Assembly (NCBI RefSeq): GCF_022811725.1
Contig: NZ_CP094527.1
Coordinates: forward strand, 4,960,001 to 5,024,000
Length of the DNA: 64,000 nucleotides
From: Mucilaginibacter sp. SMC90
GTDB lineage: Bacteria > Bacteroidota > Bacteroidia > Sphingobacteriales > Sphingobacteriaceae
Direction: 5' to 3'
Notes under the pieces: generated by a model
Seen by the model: the letters and a program-made list of their open reading frames with translations, nothing else
Databases searched by the model: none
What the model was told of the DNA's origin: nothing
Translations under genes and position numbers: made by a program
Shown: positions 52,486 through 62,375 of the stretch, one piece after another
Position numbering within the stretch: the stretch's first letter is position 1
Layout: every line of letters starts with the position of its first letter

Positions 52486-55400
52486 ATGCAATATTTTTTA
52501 CCTGATAAAATATCTTCGAGAAAAAAATTCGGATCAATAATTTTATCATTGATTCTGCTGGTAGTAATGCAAACAAGCAGCTATGCAGCAACTGCTTTTA
52601 ACTCATTTAGTAGAATAACGTTGTCCCGACACGTGGCCGCCGGTCCAATTAAGGGAAAGGTGATTGACAAAACCACAGGCGAAACTATTATTGGAGCCTC
52701 CGTAAAGATTAAAGGGACAACTACAGGGGCTGTTACCGATGTAAACGGTAGTTTTACCCTTAATGCCGATGCTAACGCCGTGTTGGTAGTTAGCTACATA
52801 GGTTACGAACAGGCAGAGTTTCCTTTAAACGGACAAACGTCTGTAACTATCAGGTTGCAGGTGAACGCCAAAAACCTGAATGAGGTAATCGTAGTAGGCT
52901 ACGGTACACAAAAGAAAACGTCTACAACCGCAGCTGTATCCACAATTCAAACTACAGAGATCGCAAAAAAACCTGTAGTTAATTTAACCAACAGCCTTGT
53001 TGGACGTGCTTCTGGTTTAATTATAACCCAGGGCAGTGGCGAACCAGGTTACGATGGCTCAAATATCCAGATCAGAGGTATTGGTTCTACCGGTGGTAGT
53101 TCTCCTTTATTGATTGTTGATGGTGTGCCTCGTGATTTCAGCCGTCTCGACCCAAATACAATCGAAAATATTTCGGTACTAAAAGATGCGGCTGCTGTTG
53201 CCCCTTACGGTGTGGCCGGTGCAAACGGTGTAATCCTGGTAACTACCAAAAAAGGTAAATCGGGCAAACCGACTTTAACTTATAATGGCTATTATGGCCT
53301 TCAAAATCCAACTAAAGTGCCAACCTTTGTTGGATCGTATCAATATGCACTGCTCAGAAATGAGGCCAATGCCAATGATGGTCAGCCACCTGCATACACA
53401 GCCGATGATATTCAGAAATTTAAAGATCATTCTGATCCTGACGGACACCCTGATGGCCATCCTCTACAGGAAATCATTCAAAAAAACCGCCCTATTACTT
53501 ATCATAACGTAACCCTTGCCGGCGGTACCGACGATATCAAATATTTTGCATCATTAGGATACACCCACCAGGCTGGCATGTGGAGTACAACCTATCTTGA
53601 CAAATACAATGGTTCGTTAAGTTTAACAGCAAATGCAACTAAAACCACTACAGTATCACTGTCTGTTAACAGTTATGTTGAGGATCAGCATTTCCCATCT
53701 CAAAGTGCTGCTACTATTATAGGTCAGGCTCAACGTCAGGCTCCAACTACACCAATCTACTACAGCAATGGGTTGTGGTCTGGTTACATCGGGCAGTCAC
53801 TTATCGGCGAGATTTACCATAGCGGTTACCAGCTCAATGAAAACACAGCTGTTCTTTCGCAATTCACAATTGATCAAAAACTTCCTATTAAAGGATTGAG
53901 TTTAAAAGGCGTTATCAGCTACGATAATGGGCCCGATCCCCTGTTTACCGGGAACATGACCTCGGTTCAACGCATTTACACAACGCCTATTCCTTTTTAT
54001 AATGTTGATGTTACTACAACTCCATACACCTATAAAGAGGGCGTACAAGGCAACTCAAAAGCTACGTTTACCGAAAACTATAGCCAAAACCATTCATTAA
54101 CCGTTCAGGGATTGTTATCGTACTCAGGCTCGTTTGGCAAAAGCGACATTACTGCTTTAGGAGTATTTGAAAGCCGCCGCGTAAAATATGAGACATTCGG
54201 GGCTACAAAGTTCAACTACAATCTTGATATCGACGAACTAAATTATGGTGGCCCTGCTGCTGCAGACGCTACAAACAGCGGTTACTCCAACGGGCAAAAA
54301 CAAATTGGCTACGTTTACAGGGTAGGCTATACCTACGACAAAAAATACCTGTTTGAAGCAGCCGGCCGTTACGACGGTAGCTATTTATTTGCTCCGGGCC
54401 ATCGTTATGGCTTCTTCCCGGCGTTTTCTGCAGGCTGGCGTTTATCTGAAGAGAAATTCATCAAGGATAACTTACTTTGGATTGATAACTTGAAGCTGCG
54501 GGCTTCATGGGGACAGTCAGGAGCTTATCCAAGATCAGGAAATGCAATCCTAACCTATCAGTATCTGAGCCCTTATAACCCTTATGCCAACTCGGCTGTT
54601 ATAAATGGCAGTGCAACACAAGGCATAAGCGAAGCATTACAGGGTAATCCAAACATTACATGGGAAAAAGCTAATAAAACTGATATAGGCTTTGAAGCCA
54701 CTTTATGGAAAGGCTTGTTGAGCATTGAAGCTGACTATTTTTATGAAAAGCGGTCTAACATGCTTGTGAGTATCGGAAATACACTACCGGGCGAGTACGG
54801 TATCGGTACAGGGCTTGTCAATGGTGGTATCATGAGCAACCATGGTGTCGACCTTACTTTACAGAGCTCTCATAGCTTCTCAAAAGATTTGAGGTTAGAT
54901 GTTACAGGTACCTTTACATTTGCCAGGAATAAGCTATTGCAGGTTTACGAAACCAGTGCAACGGCTAACAATCCTAACAGAAGGCAAACAGGCAGACCAA
55001 TAAATACCATATTTGGGTACCAGGCGTTGGGCTACTTTAAAGCGTCAGATTTTAATGCAGACGGATCACTCAAAGCAGGCTTACCAGTTCCATCTTTCGG
55101 ACCAGTTAAACCGGGGGATATCGAATACGCAGATTTAAGCGGACCAGACGGAAAGCCAGATGGTAAGATAGATGCTAATGACCAAACTGTTATAGGGCAT
55201 CCAAATACACCTGAAATCATCTATGGCCTGGAGCCCAGATTAACCTTTAAAAACTTCGATCTCGATGTTTTGTTCCAGGGTTCGGGTAACAGCGATATTG
55301 TTATCAGCAACTATTTTGCGTTTCCTTTTAATGCATCCGGTTCGGCCTCTCAATTGGTGTATGATGACCATTGGACTCCTTCTACCCCTAATGCTTTATA

Positions 55401-55683
55401 TCCAAGGGTTACAGGTACGCCTACGTCAAACAATACACAAACCTCTTCCTGGTTCGTCCGAAACGATTCATATATAAGATTAAAAAGTTTTGAAGTTGGC
55501 TATACCTTGTCAAACAAGCTGTTGCGAAATAAAATCCAATCGATAAGGGTTTATCTTGCCGGGCAAAATGTGATCAACTATTTACCACATGTAAAAGAGA
55601 TCATTGACCCCGAAAATAGCGGCAGTAATACCAATTACTATCAGCAGCGTGTATTTTCATTAGGTTTAAATGCCACATTTTAA
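52486..55683 (+). CDS. SusC/RagA-type TonB-linked outer membrane transporter
   Basis: 1065 residues. Signal region (about 15-35), CarboxypepD_reg-like domain (about 55-125; KGKVIDKTTGETIIGASV), TonB box region (NEVIVVGYGTQKK), plug domain (about 135-250; IQIRGIGSTGG, PLLIVDGVPRD, SVLKDAAAVAPYGVAGANGV) and a 22-strand-type barrel ending in aromatic F (LGLNATF). It imports oligosaccharides with the SusD partner, whose gene begins 16 bases downstream. It follows the HTCS and GH16 genes, so a beta-glucan-type substrate is likely but unproven. Confidence 0.96.
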   Translation: MQYFLPDKISSRKKFGSIILSLILLVVMQTSSYAATAFNSFSRITLSRHVAAGPIKGKVIDKTTGETIIGASVKIKGTTTGAVTDVNGSFTLNADANAVLVVSYIGYEQAEFPLNGQTSVTIRLQVNAKNLNEVIVVGYGTQKKTSTTAAVSTIQTTEIAKKPVVNLTNSLVGRASGLIITQGSGEPGYDGSNIQIRGIGSTGGSSPLLIVDGVPRDFSRLDPNTIENISVLKDAAAVAPYGVAGANGVILVTTKKGKSGKPTLTYNGYYGLQNPTKVPTFVGSYQYALLRNEANANDGQPPAYTADDIQKFKDHSDPDGHPDGHPLQEIIQKNRPITYHNVTLAGGTDDIKYFASLGYTHQAGMWSTTYLDKYNGSLSLTANATKTTTVSLSVNSYVEDQHFPSQSAATIIGQAQRQAPTTPIYYSNGLWSGYIGQSLIGEIYHSGYQLNENTAVLSQFTIDQKLPIKGLSLKGVISYDNGPDPLFTGNMTSVQRIYTTPIPFYNVDVTTTPYTYKEGVQGNSKATFTENYSQNHSLTVQGLLSYSGSFGKSDITALGVFESRRVKYETFGATKFNYNLDIDELNYGGPAAADATNSGYSNGQKQIGYVYRVGYTYDKKYLFEAAGRYDGSYLFAPGHRYGFFPAFSAGWRLSEEKFIKDNLLWIDNLKLRASWGQSGAYPRSGNAILTYQYLSPYNPYANSAVINGSATQGISEALQGNPNITWEKANKTDIGFEATLWKGLLSIEADYFYEKRSNMLVSIGNTLPGEYGIGTGLVNGGIMSNHGVDLTLQSSHSFSKDLRLDVTGTFTFARNKLLQVYETSATANNPNRRQTGRPINTIFGYQALGYFKASDFNADGSLKAGLPVPSFGPVKPGDIEYADLSGPDGKPDGKIDANDQTVIGHPNTPEIIYGLEPRLTFKNFDLDVLFQGSGNSDIVISNYFAFPFNASGSASQLVYDDHWTPSTPNALYPRVTGTPTSNNTQTSSWFVRNDSYIRLKSFEVGYTLSNKLLRNKIQSIRVYLAGQNVINYLPHVKEIIDPENSGSNTNYYQQRVFSLGLNATF

Positions 55684-55699
55684 CTAAAATAAGAAAGCG

Positions 55700-57388
55700 A
55701 TGAAACAGATTTTAAAAAAATACAGAGAGCTTTTTTTACTTGCTTTGCTTATTGTAAGTATTAGTGGATGTAAAAAAGATGACTCTTTAAATGTAACACC
55801 TAAAGGGTTTCTGACCGATGAGGCCACTTTTAATTCACAAAGTAATGCAGATCTTTTTGTGAATGACATCTATAACCAGCTGCCTGATATTAATAACGAC
55901 TACCAATTAACAGAACAGTATGCTGATAATAGCTTTTGCGGGGCAGCCTGGGAAAATGGGCAAGCTACTGTAAGGGCTGGTTCTATCGGCCCAAGTAACG
56001 TGCCAACAGGCCCGGGTGGCATGTGGGATTGGGAGGCTGATTATACCAAAATACGAAAATGTAATGTGTTTTTGCAGCAGGCTGCTGCAAATAAAGCTAA
56101 GTATACCGACGATTGGTACAAGCAACGTGTTGCAGAGGTAACCTATATGAGGGCATACTTTTATTCGTTGTTATTCACAGCTTATGGAGGCGTTCCTATT
56201 ATTACAAACCCGCTTAATAACCTGGACGGAGGTGACATCTTTGTTGGCCGGGCCACTATTGACGAAACTGTAGCCTTTATCGAAGCAGATTGTGACGCAG
56301 CAGCTGCAGTTTTGCCTGCTAAAGCAACCGAAACCGGGCGTGCCACTAAAGGAGCTGCTTTAACTTTAAAAGGTTGGGTTGAGCTTTTTGCAGCCAGCCC
56401 TCTGGTAAATACCGGCAATGATGTAACCAAATGGAGTAAAGCTGCTGCTACAAATAAATCTGTGATGGATATGGGCACGTACAGTTTGTTTAATACTACG
56501 GCCACATCTTATGCAGATCAGTTTCTGTCGGCAAATAACTGGAATGTGGAAACGATATTTGCTCGCGGCTATGCTACCGGACCCGCTAAAGGCAGCCACC
56601 GGGAAGGTTATTTAGGCCCTGTTTATGTGAATGGTGTTCAGCAATCATGGGGAAACCTTGCACCTACCCAGGGCCTGGTTGATGATTATTCAATGGACAA
56701 TGGCTTACCTATTACCGACGCGGCTTCAGGCTATAATCCTCAAGATCCTTATACGCATCGTGAGCAACGTTTTTACCAGTCTATTTTATACGATGGCGCA
56801 CCATGGCAGGGCGATATCTTTAAATCGCGCATAGGTGGTAGTAACCAGATAGATCTTGGTTCAACAAGTGATATTACCAATACTGGTTATAATGCCCGCA
56901 AAACACTTGACGAAAGCATTACCGGGCAAACCAGTATCAACCTGGCACCAAGCTTTGCAAACTATATCATTTTCCGCTATGCGGAGGTATTGTTAAGTTA
57001 CGCTGAAGCACAAAACGAAGCCGTAGGACCAGACGCTTCGGTTTACGATGCCGTGAACAAAGTGCGGGCGCGCTCGTCCCTGCCAGCTGTTAAAGCCGGA
57101 TTAACTAAAGATCAAATGCGGGTTTATATCCATCGCGAACGGCGCATCGAGCTTGCGTTTGAGGATAAGCGATGGTTTGATATCCGCAGATGGCTCATCA
57201 CAACGGGCACAAACGGTGTACTTACTTCGCCGGAATATGGAATGAAGATTGAAGCCGGCGGGGCAGGATTAACTTACACCCCGGTTAAAATATTTACCAA
57301 TACCTTCTTCGAGCGGCAAAACTGGATGCCGATACCTCAGACAGAAATTGATAAAAACAAAAAATTAGTGCAAAACCCTGGATATTAA
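55700..57388 (+). CDS. SusD/RagB-type outer membrane glycan-binding lipoprotein
   Basis: 562 residues. Lipobox SISGC gives lipidated C24 followed by KKDD. The SusD N-terminal TPR-like region (about 95-230; RAYFYSLLFTAYGGVPII) and the C-terminal RagB part (RERRIELAFEDKRWFDIRRW near 478) are both present. It caps the SusC barrel and binds glycan. A GC-rich hairpin lies 24 bases after its stop, so expression of downstream genes may be reduced. Confidence 0.96.
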   Translation: MKQILKKYRELFLLALLIVSISGCKKDDSLNVTPKGFLTDEATFNSQSNADLFVNDIYNQLPDINNDYQLTEQYADNSFCGAAWENGQATVRAGSIGPSNVPTGPGGMWDWEADYTKIRKCNVFLQQAAANKAKYTDDWYKQRVAEVTYMRAYFYSLLFTAYGGVPIITNPLNNLDGGDIFVGRATIDETVAFIEADCDAAAAVLPAKATETGRATKGAALTLKGWVELFAASPLVNTGNDVTKWSKAAATNKSVMDMGTYSLFNTTATSYADQFLSANNWNVETIFARGYATGPAKGSHREGYLGPVYVNGVQQSWGNLAPTQGLVDDYSMDNGLPITDAASGYNPQDPYTHREQRFYQSILYDGAPWQGDIFKSRIGGSNQIDLGSTSDITNTGYNARKTLDESITGQTSINLAPSFANYIIFRYAEVLLSYAEAQNEAVGPDASVYDAVNKVRARSSLPAVKAGLTKDQMRVYIHRERRIELAFEDKRWFDIRRWLITTGTNGVLTSPEYGMKIEAGGAGLTYTPVKIFTNTFFERQNWMPIPQTEIDKNKKLVQNPGY

Positions 57389-57411
57389 GAAACTAATTCC
57401 TAAACCTGAAA

Positions 57412-57439
57412 ATAACCCTGGGCCCCGGCCCGGGGTTAT
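57412..57439 (+). terminator. GC-rich hairpin after susD
   Basis: ATAACCCTGGGCC pairs with GGCCCGGGGTTAT (one G-T/mismatch) around two bases. No T run follows, so it may act as an attenuating or mRNA-stabilising hairpin rather than a full terminator. Confidence 0.55.
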
Positions 57440-57536
57440 ATATTTAAAGAGATATCATAATCTTACAGCGCTGTTTACAGTACAATATTTTCTATTACAT
57501 TGCAATCGCTCTCATCAATCGCATTTTATAATATTC

Positions 57537-59150
57537 ATGAATAACAAACCTGATAATTACCGTAGTGCAAAAAATCGTAAAGTTGTAATTTGGGGTTTAA
57601 TTATTTTGGTCATAAGCATCCTGGTAGCGTATTCATTATGGCACATATCTGAAAATAAGCAGGACAACACCGCCACTGATTTTCGTAGCGATTTCCCTAT
57701 GGCCACCCCGCAAAGCGTTGCCGAGGGAAAAATTTTATCACAACAATATTGCCGCACATGCCATATGCTGCCTGATCCTGCTTTGCTTAACAGGTTCAAG
57801 TGGAAAAATGTATTTCCACAAATGGGGCTTCGCATGGGTATTAAAGCTCATAGGGGCGAATCATACGAGGGCACAATCAAGGGCGACGATTTGATTATAC
57901 CGGATAAACCCGTATTAAATGAAGAGCAATGGCAGGACATTATTGACTATTACATGAACACTGCGCCCCTTGCATTGCCCGCTCAAAACAGACCATTGCC
58001 TATAAAAAGAGAACTTCCATTCTTTAATATCCAAAAGCCACTCCAATCATTTGATGGCAAACAGGTGCTGGGGTGCTATGTAAAGATTGATAACACCGTT
58101 AAACCCGCCCGGATCTTTGTTGCAAACGGACAGGCAAAAAAACTTTACCTTTTATCAGCCCAGTTAAATATCATAGATTCAGTAGCTACAACCGGCCCTG
58201 TAGTAGATATCCTTTTTGACCATGGCAACACTATGATTTGCACCATAGGCAACGAGTTGGGCGCAAACAGCGATAAACTGGGCACCATAACGCCTTTAAC
58301 AATTACCCCCACCGGTAAAATGCAATTAGCTTCAAAACCTGTTTTTGATAAATTGGGCAGGCCTGTTCAAATATTAGCGGTTGATTTGAACAATGATAAC
58401 AAAACCGATTATGTTATTTGTGAATTCGGAAGTATAACAGGCGAACTCTGCTGGATGGAAAATTTGGGTAACGGTGCTTTTTCAAAACATGTGATAAGTA
58501 ATTTACCCGGGGCCATAAAAGCGTATATCGATTATCAGGACAATAAGCTGCCCGGCTTATATGTACTTTTTGCCCAGGGGGAAGAAGGTATTTTCCATTT
58601 TACAAATAAAGGTAACGGCAAATTTGAATCGAGGGAAATTTTAAGGTTCCCCCCTATTTACGGATCATCTTATTTTGAAATGGTTGATATGAACCATGAC
58701 GGCTATAAAGACATAGTTTACACATGCGGCGATAACGGGAATGCCACGCTGGTATTAAAGCCCTATCATGGCGTATACATTTTTTTAAACGATGGGAAAG
58801 GCAATTATAAACAACAATATTTTTACCCTATAAACGGGTGCTATAAAGCTATAGCCAAAGATTTTAATGGCGATGGCAACATCGATATCGCGACTATCAG
58901 CCTCTTTACCGATGCAAGACAACCGGAAGAAGGCTTTGTATACCTTAAAAACACGGGTAACTTAACCTTCAAACCATATGCTTTCCCTCCCGATACAAAG
59001 TTTGAACGCGCAGTAACCCTTGATGCAGGCGATATAAACGGAGATAATAAACCCGATCTTCTGATAGGAAATGCTTTCTTTGATTTTGGGCCTTTCAAGT
59101 ATAATATTACCGAGCCGCTTTTTTATGTTTTAAAAAACACTTCGAAATGA
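57537..59150 (+). CDS. FG-GAP/VCBS repeat protein with N-terminal c-type haem site
   Basis: 537 residues. An N-terminal membrane anchor (about 18-38) is followed by a cytochrome-like segment with C72-R-T-C75-H76 and about 80 residues of helical context (WQDIIDYYMNTAPL). A beta-propeller follows with FG-GAP/VCBS calcium-type loops: DLNNDNKTD, DMNHDGYKD, DFNGDGNID, DINGDNKPD. Proteins like this are found next to SusCD in several Bacteroidota loci. It may pass electrons from a sugar dehydrogenase or bind polysaccharide; both are inference. Confidence 0.83.
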   Translation: MNNKPDNYRSAKNRKVVIWGLIILVISILVAYSLWHISENKQDNTATDFRSDFPMATPQSVAEGKILSQQYCRTCHMLPDPALLNRFKWKNVFPQMGLRMGIKAHRGESYEGTIKGDDLIIPDKPVLNEEQWQDIIDYYMNTAPLALPAQNRPLPIKRELPFFNIQKPLQSFDGKQVLGCYVKIDNTVKPARIFVANGQAKKLYLLSAQLNIIDSVATTGPVVDILFDHGNTMICTIGNELGANSDKLGTITPLTITPTGKMQLASKPVFDKLGRPVQILAVDLNNDNKTDYVICEFGSITGELCWMENLGNGAFSKHVISNLPGAIKAYIDYQDNKLPGLYVLFAQGEEGIFHFTNKGNGKFESREILRFPPIYGSSYFEMVDMNHDGYKDIVYTCGDNGNATLVLKPYHGVYIFLNDGKGNYKQQYFYPINGCYKAIAKDFNGDGNIDIATISLFTDARQPEEGFVYLKNTGNLTFKPYAFPPDTKFERAVTLDAGDINGDNKPDLLIGNAFFDFGPFKYNITEPLFYVLKNTSK

Positions 59151-59233
59151 AAAGCCATTAAATATTATCAGCTTAAATCCTGATTTCGATGGCAGACGAA
59201 TAATTCATATTTTGTTTAAAATTGAATAGCCTC

Positions 59234-60283
59234 ATGAAATCAACAGCAATACTATTATGGCTTATCGCTTTAGGTTTTACATCATCGGCACAAAACAAAA
59301 CTGATACTGTCAAGATCGATAAACATATCCCGCATCGTCCGGCATCCATCGGGATCATTGGCGATACCGCTGATGTAAACACCCCGGTTAAAGGCGGTAT
59401 TGCTATGATAGGAGGCGGTAAAGATGTTGATAATGCTTTTAAATGGATGATCACCCGCAGCGGCGGCGGTGACGTGGTGGTGATCCGCGCCTCGGGTACC
59501 GATGCTTACAATTCTTATATCTTTGGATTGGGGAAGGTTAACTCAGTTGAAACGCTCAAAATCGATTCGCGCGAACTGGCAAATAATGATACGGTAGCCA
59601 ACATTATCCGTAATGCCGAAATGTTGTTCATTGCCGGAGGTGATCAGTCTAACTATATGAAATACTGGCGCGGCACCAAAACGCTTGATGCAATTAATTA
59701 TCTGCTCAATGTTAAACACGCACCGGTTGGCGGTACCAGCGCGGGCTGCGCTATTTTGGGCGGATTTTATTACAGTGGAGAAGATCGCAGTATTACTGCC
59801 GATGAAGCACTCAATGATCCTTACACCCCACTCGTAAAAGTTTACAATAACGACTTTTTACAGGCCCCTTATCTTAAAAACGTAATTATTGATCAGCATT
59901 ACCTTACCCGTAACAGACAAGGCCGGCATGTTACCTTTTTAAGCCGTATCATTAAAAACTGGAACATTTATGCAAACGGCATAGCCGCCGACGAACGCAC
60001 TGCTGTTTGTATGGATGAAAATGGGCAGGCAATCATAATCGGCACCAGCAAAGCCTATTTCCTGATTACTGATGCAAAAAAATCGCCCGAAACCTGCGAA
60101 CCCGGCAAACCTTTAACCTGGAACAGGAAAAACCAGGCTATCCGGGTTTATGAGATCCAGGCTACTCCCGAAGGCAGCGGCAGTTTTGATATCGCTCATT
60201 TTAAAAAGGGAAAAGCTACAGGAGGCAAATGGTATTGGTGGTGGGTTGATAATGGCAAGTTAAATCAGCAGGAAATAAAATAA
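59234..60283 (+). CDS. Exported peptidase S51 (cyanophycinase-like) protein
   Basis: 349 residues from ATG 59234 (a TTG four codons earlier is also open). Signal peptide 1-19 (ending TSSAQ). The S51 fold shows the nucleophile S169 in GGTSAGCAILGG, IAGGDQSNYM near 135, and IIDQHYLTRNRQGR near 217. Cyanophycinases cut beta-Asp-Arg polymers; other S51 enzymes are alpha-aspartyl dipeptidases, so the substrate is unclear. It is the last plus-strand gene of the region and may belong to it only by position. Confidence 0.85.
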   Translation: MKSTAILLWLIALGFTSSAQNKTDTVKIDKHIPHRPASIGIIGDTADVNTPVKGGIAMIGGGKDVDNAFKWMITRSGGGDVVVIRASGTDAYNSYIFGLGKVNSVETLKIDSRELANNDTVANIIRNAEMLFIAGGDQSNYMKYWRGTKTLDAINYLLNVKHAPVGGTSAGCAILGGFYYSGEDRSITADEALNDPYTPLVKVYNNDFLQAPYLKNVIIDQHYLTRNRQGRHVTFLSRIIKNWNIYANGIAADERTAVCMDENGQAIIIGTSKAYFLITDAKKSPETCEPGKPLTWNRKNQAIRVYEIQATPEGSGSFDIAHFKKGKATGGKWYWWWVDNGKLNQQEIK

Positions 60284-60296
60284 ATGAAGCCGTTAA

Positions 60297-60406
60297 ATTC
60301 CCCTCTCGAGAGGGGGCGCGAAGGAACAAGCGATGGCAGGGGTGTGTTTGTACGATTGGTTTATCAAAGCATAAACACGCCCCTCCCCCCTCTCAAGAGG
60401 GGGAAT
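60297..60406. repeat. Nested inverted element with CCCCTCTCGAGAGGGG ends
   Basis: The left end contains the perfect 16-bp palindrome CCCCTCTCGAGAGGGG (60301-60316 region); the right end has CCCCTCTCAAGAGGGG. Inside, GGGGTGTGTTT (60339-60349) pairs with AAACACGCCCC (60373-60383). It lies between convergent genes and could act as a bidirectional terminator. Confidence 0.7.
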
Positions 60407-60488
60407 CACACAACCCCATGCTTTTTACTCCTATGTGCATTCAGTAATATATATAAGGGCAAACGCATGTGATGCGTCTCTACAAAAA

Positions 60489-62138
60489 CTACTTCAGCAC
60501 AGCCGGTAAAATATAATCCTGCATCATTTTATCAACTTGCGGGTGCGCGTAGGGTGTATTGTAAGCCTCGGCAGTTACAATAACTACCAACGGTTGATCG
60601 GTAAAAACAAAGATCTTGTTGCCGCCATTTCCCGAGCAATAGTACGTTTCGTAAACTTTATTGTTTACTGTATAGGTTTTATTCCAGAACAGGTAACCGT
60701 AAAACCCCTCGCCCACTACATCCTTGGGCAAAGTGAGGTGTTTGGTAAATGATTCCTTCACCCAGCTTTGCGGCAATACCTGCTTACCATTCCATATGCC
60801 GCCATTTTTATATAACTGACCGAATTTGGCGTAATCAAGTGAGCGCATTTGCAGGCCTCCTGCTGTGTTAGGTACATTTTGCGGAGTGTATTGCCAGCGA
60901 TAGTTACTGATGCCTAACGGTTTAAACAGCTTTTCGGCCGAATATTTATCAAGTCCGCCGGGTACTGATTTATTCAGGATATCTCCTAATACCACAACGC
61001 CGGCCGTAAAATAGTTCCATTGTTTGCCTGCGCTTTTATTGCTGTCAGTTTTAAGATCAAGCGTAAATTTAACCCAATCATCGGTAGGGTACATATTTTC
61101 CTCGTTACCGGGTGAGTCGCTTTTGTTGTCATCAGCATCAAAAACCGAGCTCATAGTGATCAGGCTTTTCAGGGTTACATTATCTTTTTGAGGCGAGTAG
61201 TTACTGAACTTTTTAAGGTCATAAAACTCCTTTAGTGTTTGATCCAAGCTTTTAATGTATCCGTCATGAATAGCAATACCCATCATAGCCGAAGCAAATG
61301 TTTTGCCCACTGAGCGCGGATTATGCAGCGAATCACGGGCACTTCCGTTAAAATATTCTTCAATAAGCAGCTTGCCATTTTTGATCACCACCACACCCGT
61401 GATCTGCTTGAACCTGTTGCCGGCGATAAGCGCGTTCATGTCCATGATCCTCTTTGCATCGAAGCCTTCTTTTGATACCTGCCAGCCGCTGCCCGGCATT
61501 ATCGGTTGCAGTTGGGCATCCTTCGGGTCAACTGCCGGTACATTAAAACTTATACTGCCTTGTGCTATTAACTCACCAACTTTTAAATCGGGTACAGCAA
61601 CATAAGGTCTTACTTCAATCTTCAACTGATGTGTACCGGTTGTCAGCGCATCCTCCCCACCGTGGTTCATAAACCTTCCCCACAAAAAACGCCCCCATGA
61701 ATCCTCGCCGCGGTTACTGATCAACGGGACAAAAATGGTTGTTTTTGTATTTTTTACGATGGGGAGATTAGCACCCTTTTGCAGGTTTTCCTGGTAAACC
61801 TGTTTGTCATCTACGTAAAAAGTAAATTGAAAATTACCCTGGTTTAGCTGCTCAATACTTGCCGATGGTTGTAAGCTATGCAGGTAATTGGTTAACGAAT
61901 TTGCAAGCAGAAGTCGCATATACAAATTATTGGCAGGTCTGGCCTCATAACCGGTTAGCAAATCGGTGGCTTTCAGGCTTCCAAGCGGGATAGTATCTGC
62001 TTCAAAAATCACCTTGCCAATATTGTTTTTTTGAAAAGCCGAAGTAATAGGTTCATGTTCAATAATATTACCCGTTTGTGCATATGTTTTACAGGCTGTT
62101 GCAATTATGATAGAGAGTACGAGTAAATAACGTTTCAT
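60489..62138 (-). CDS. Exported serine hydrolase, beta-lactamase class C fold
   Basis: 549 residues from ATG 62138 (GTG 62159 is an alternative). Signal peptide ends TYAQ near residue 21. A unique N-terminal beta domain (about 25-220) is followed by the serine-hydrolase domain with S276-V-G-K279 (SxxK). Where class C enzymes have YxN the sequence is YFT (NYFTAGVVVLG), and GNGGNKIFVF near the end takes the KTG-like place. It is probably an esterase or D-aminopeptidase rather than a drug-resistance enzyme. Confidence 0.85.
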   Translation of the reverse strand: MKRYLLVLSIIIATACKTYAQTGNIIEHEPITSAFQKNNIGKVIFEADTIPLGSLKATDLLTGYEARPANNLYMRLLLANSLTNYLHSLQPSASIEQLNQGNFQFTFYVDDKQVYQENLQKGANLPIVKNTKTTIFVPLISNRGEDSWGRFLWGRFMNHGGEDALTTGTHQLKIEVRPYVAVPDLKVGELIAQGSISFNVPAVDPKDAQLQPIMPGSGWQVSKEGFDAKRIMDMNALIAGNRFKQITGVVVIKNGKLLIEEYFNGSARDSLHNPRSVGKTFASAMMGIAIHDGYIKSLDQTLKEFYDLKKFSNYSPQKDNVTLKSLITMSSVFDADDNKSDSPGNEENMYPTDDWVKFTLDLKTDSNKSAGKQWNYFTAGVVVLGDILNKSVPGGLDKYSAEKLFKPLGISNYRWQYTPQNVPNTAGGLQMRSLDYAKFGQLYKNGGIWNGKQVLPQSWVKESFTKHLTLPKDVVGEGFYGYLFWNKTYTVNNKVYETYYCSGNGGNKIFVFTDQPLVVIVTAEAYNTPYAHPQVDKMMQDYILPAVLK

Positions 62139-62375
62139 TTTTACTTGTTTAGATTTCACAAATCTGTATCAATCAACACATTTAAAATAGAACAGGATTA
62201 ACACGTCCTCCATAAAAGCTTACAGTATGCCGATGGATTGCTGTCTCCAAATTGCTTAAACACCGCAAAAAATACCTTTGATCAGCAAAAGCGATATCGG
62301 TTAAAGAAAAATCATGATCTGCTAATAAGGCAAACAAATACTAATAAGGGCCAATTTAGGGCTTGGGGGCGAGAC

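Noticed and set aside
60284..60472. 62-codon plus-strand frame directly after the S51 gene
   Set aside because: It is a read-through of the inverted CCCCTCTCGAGAGGGG element; its composition comes from the repeat.
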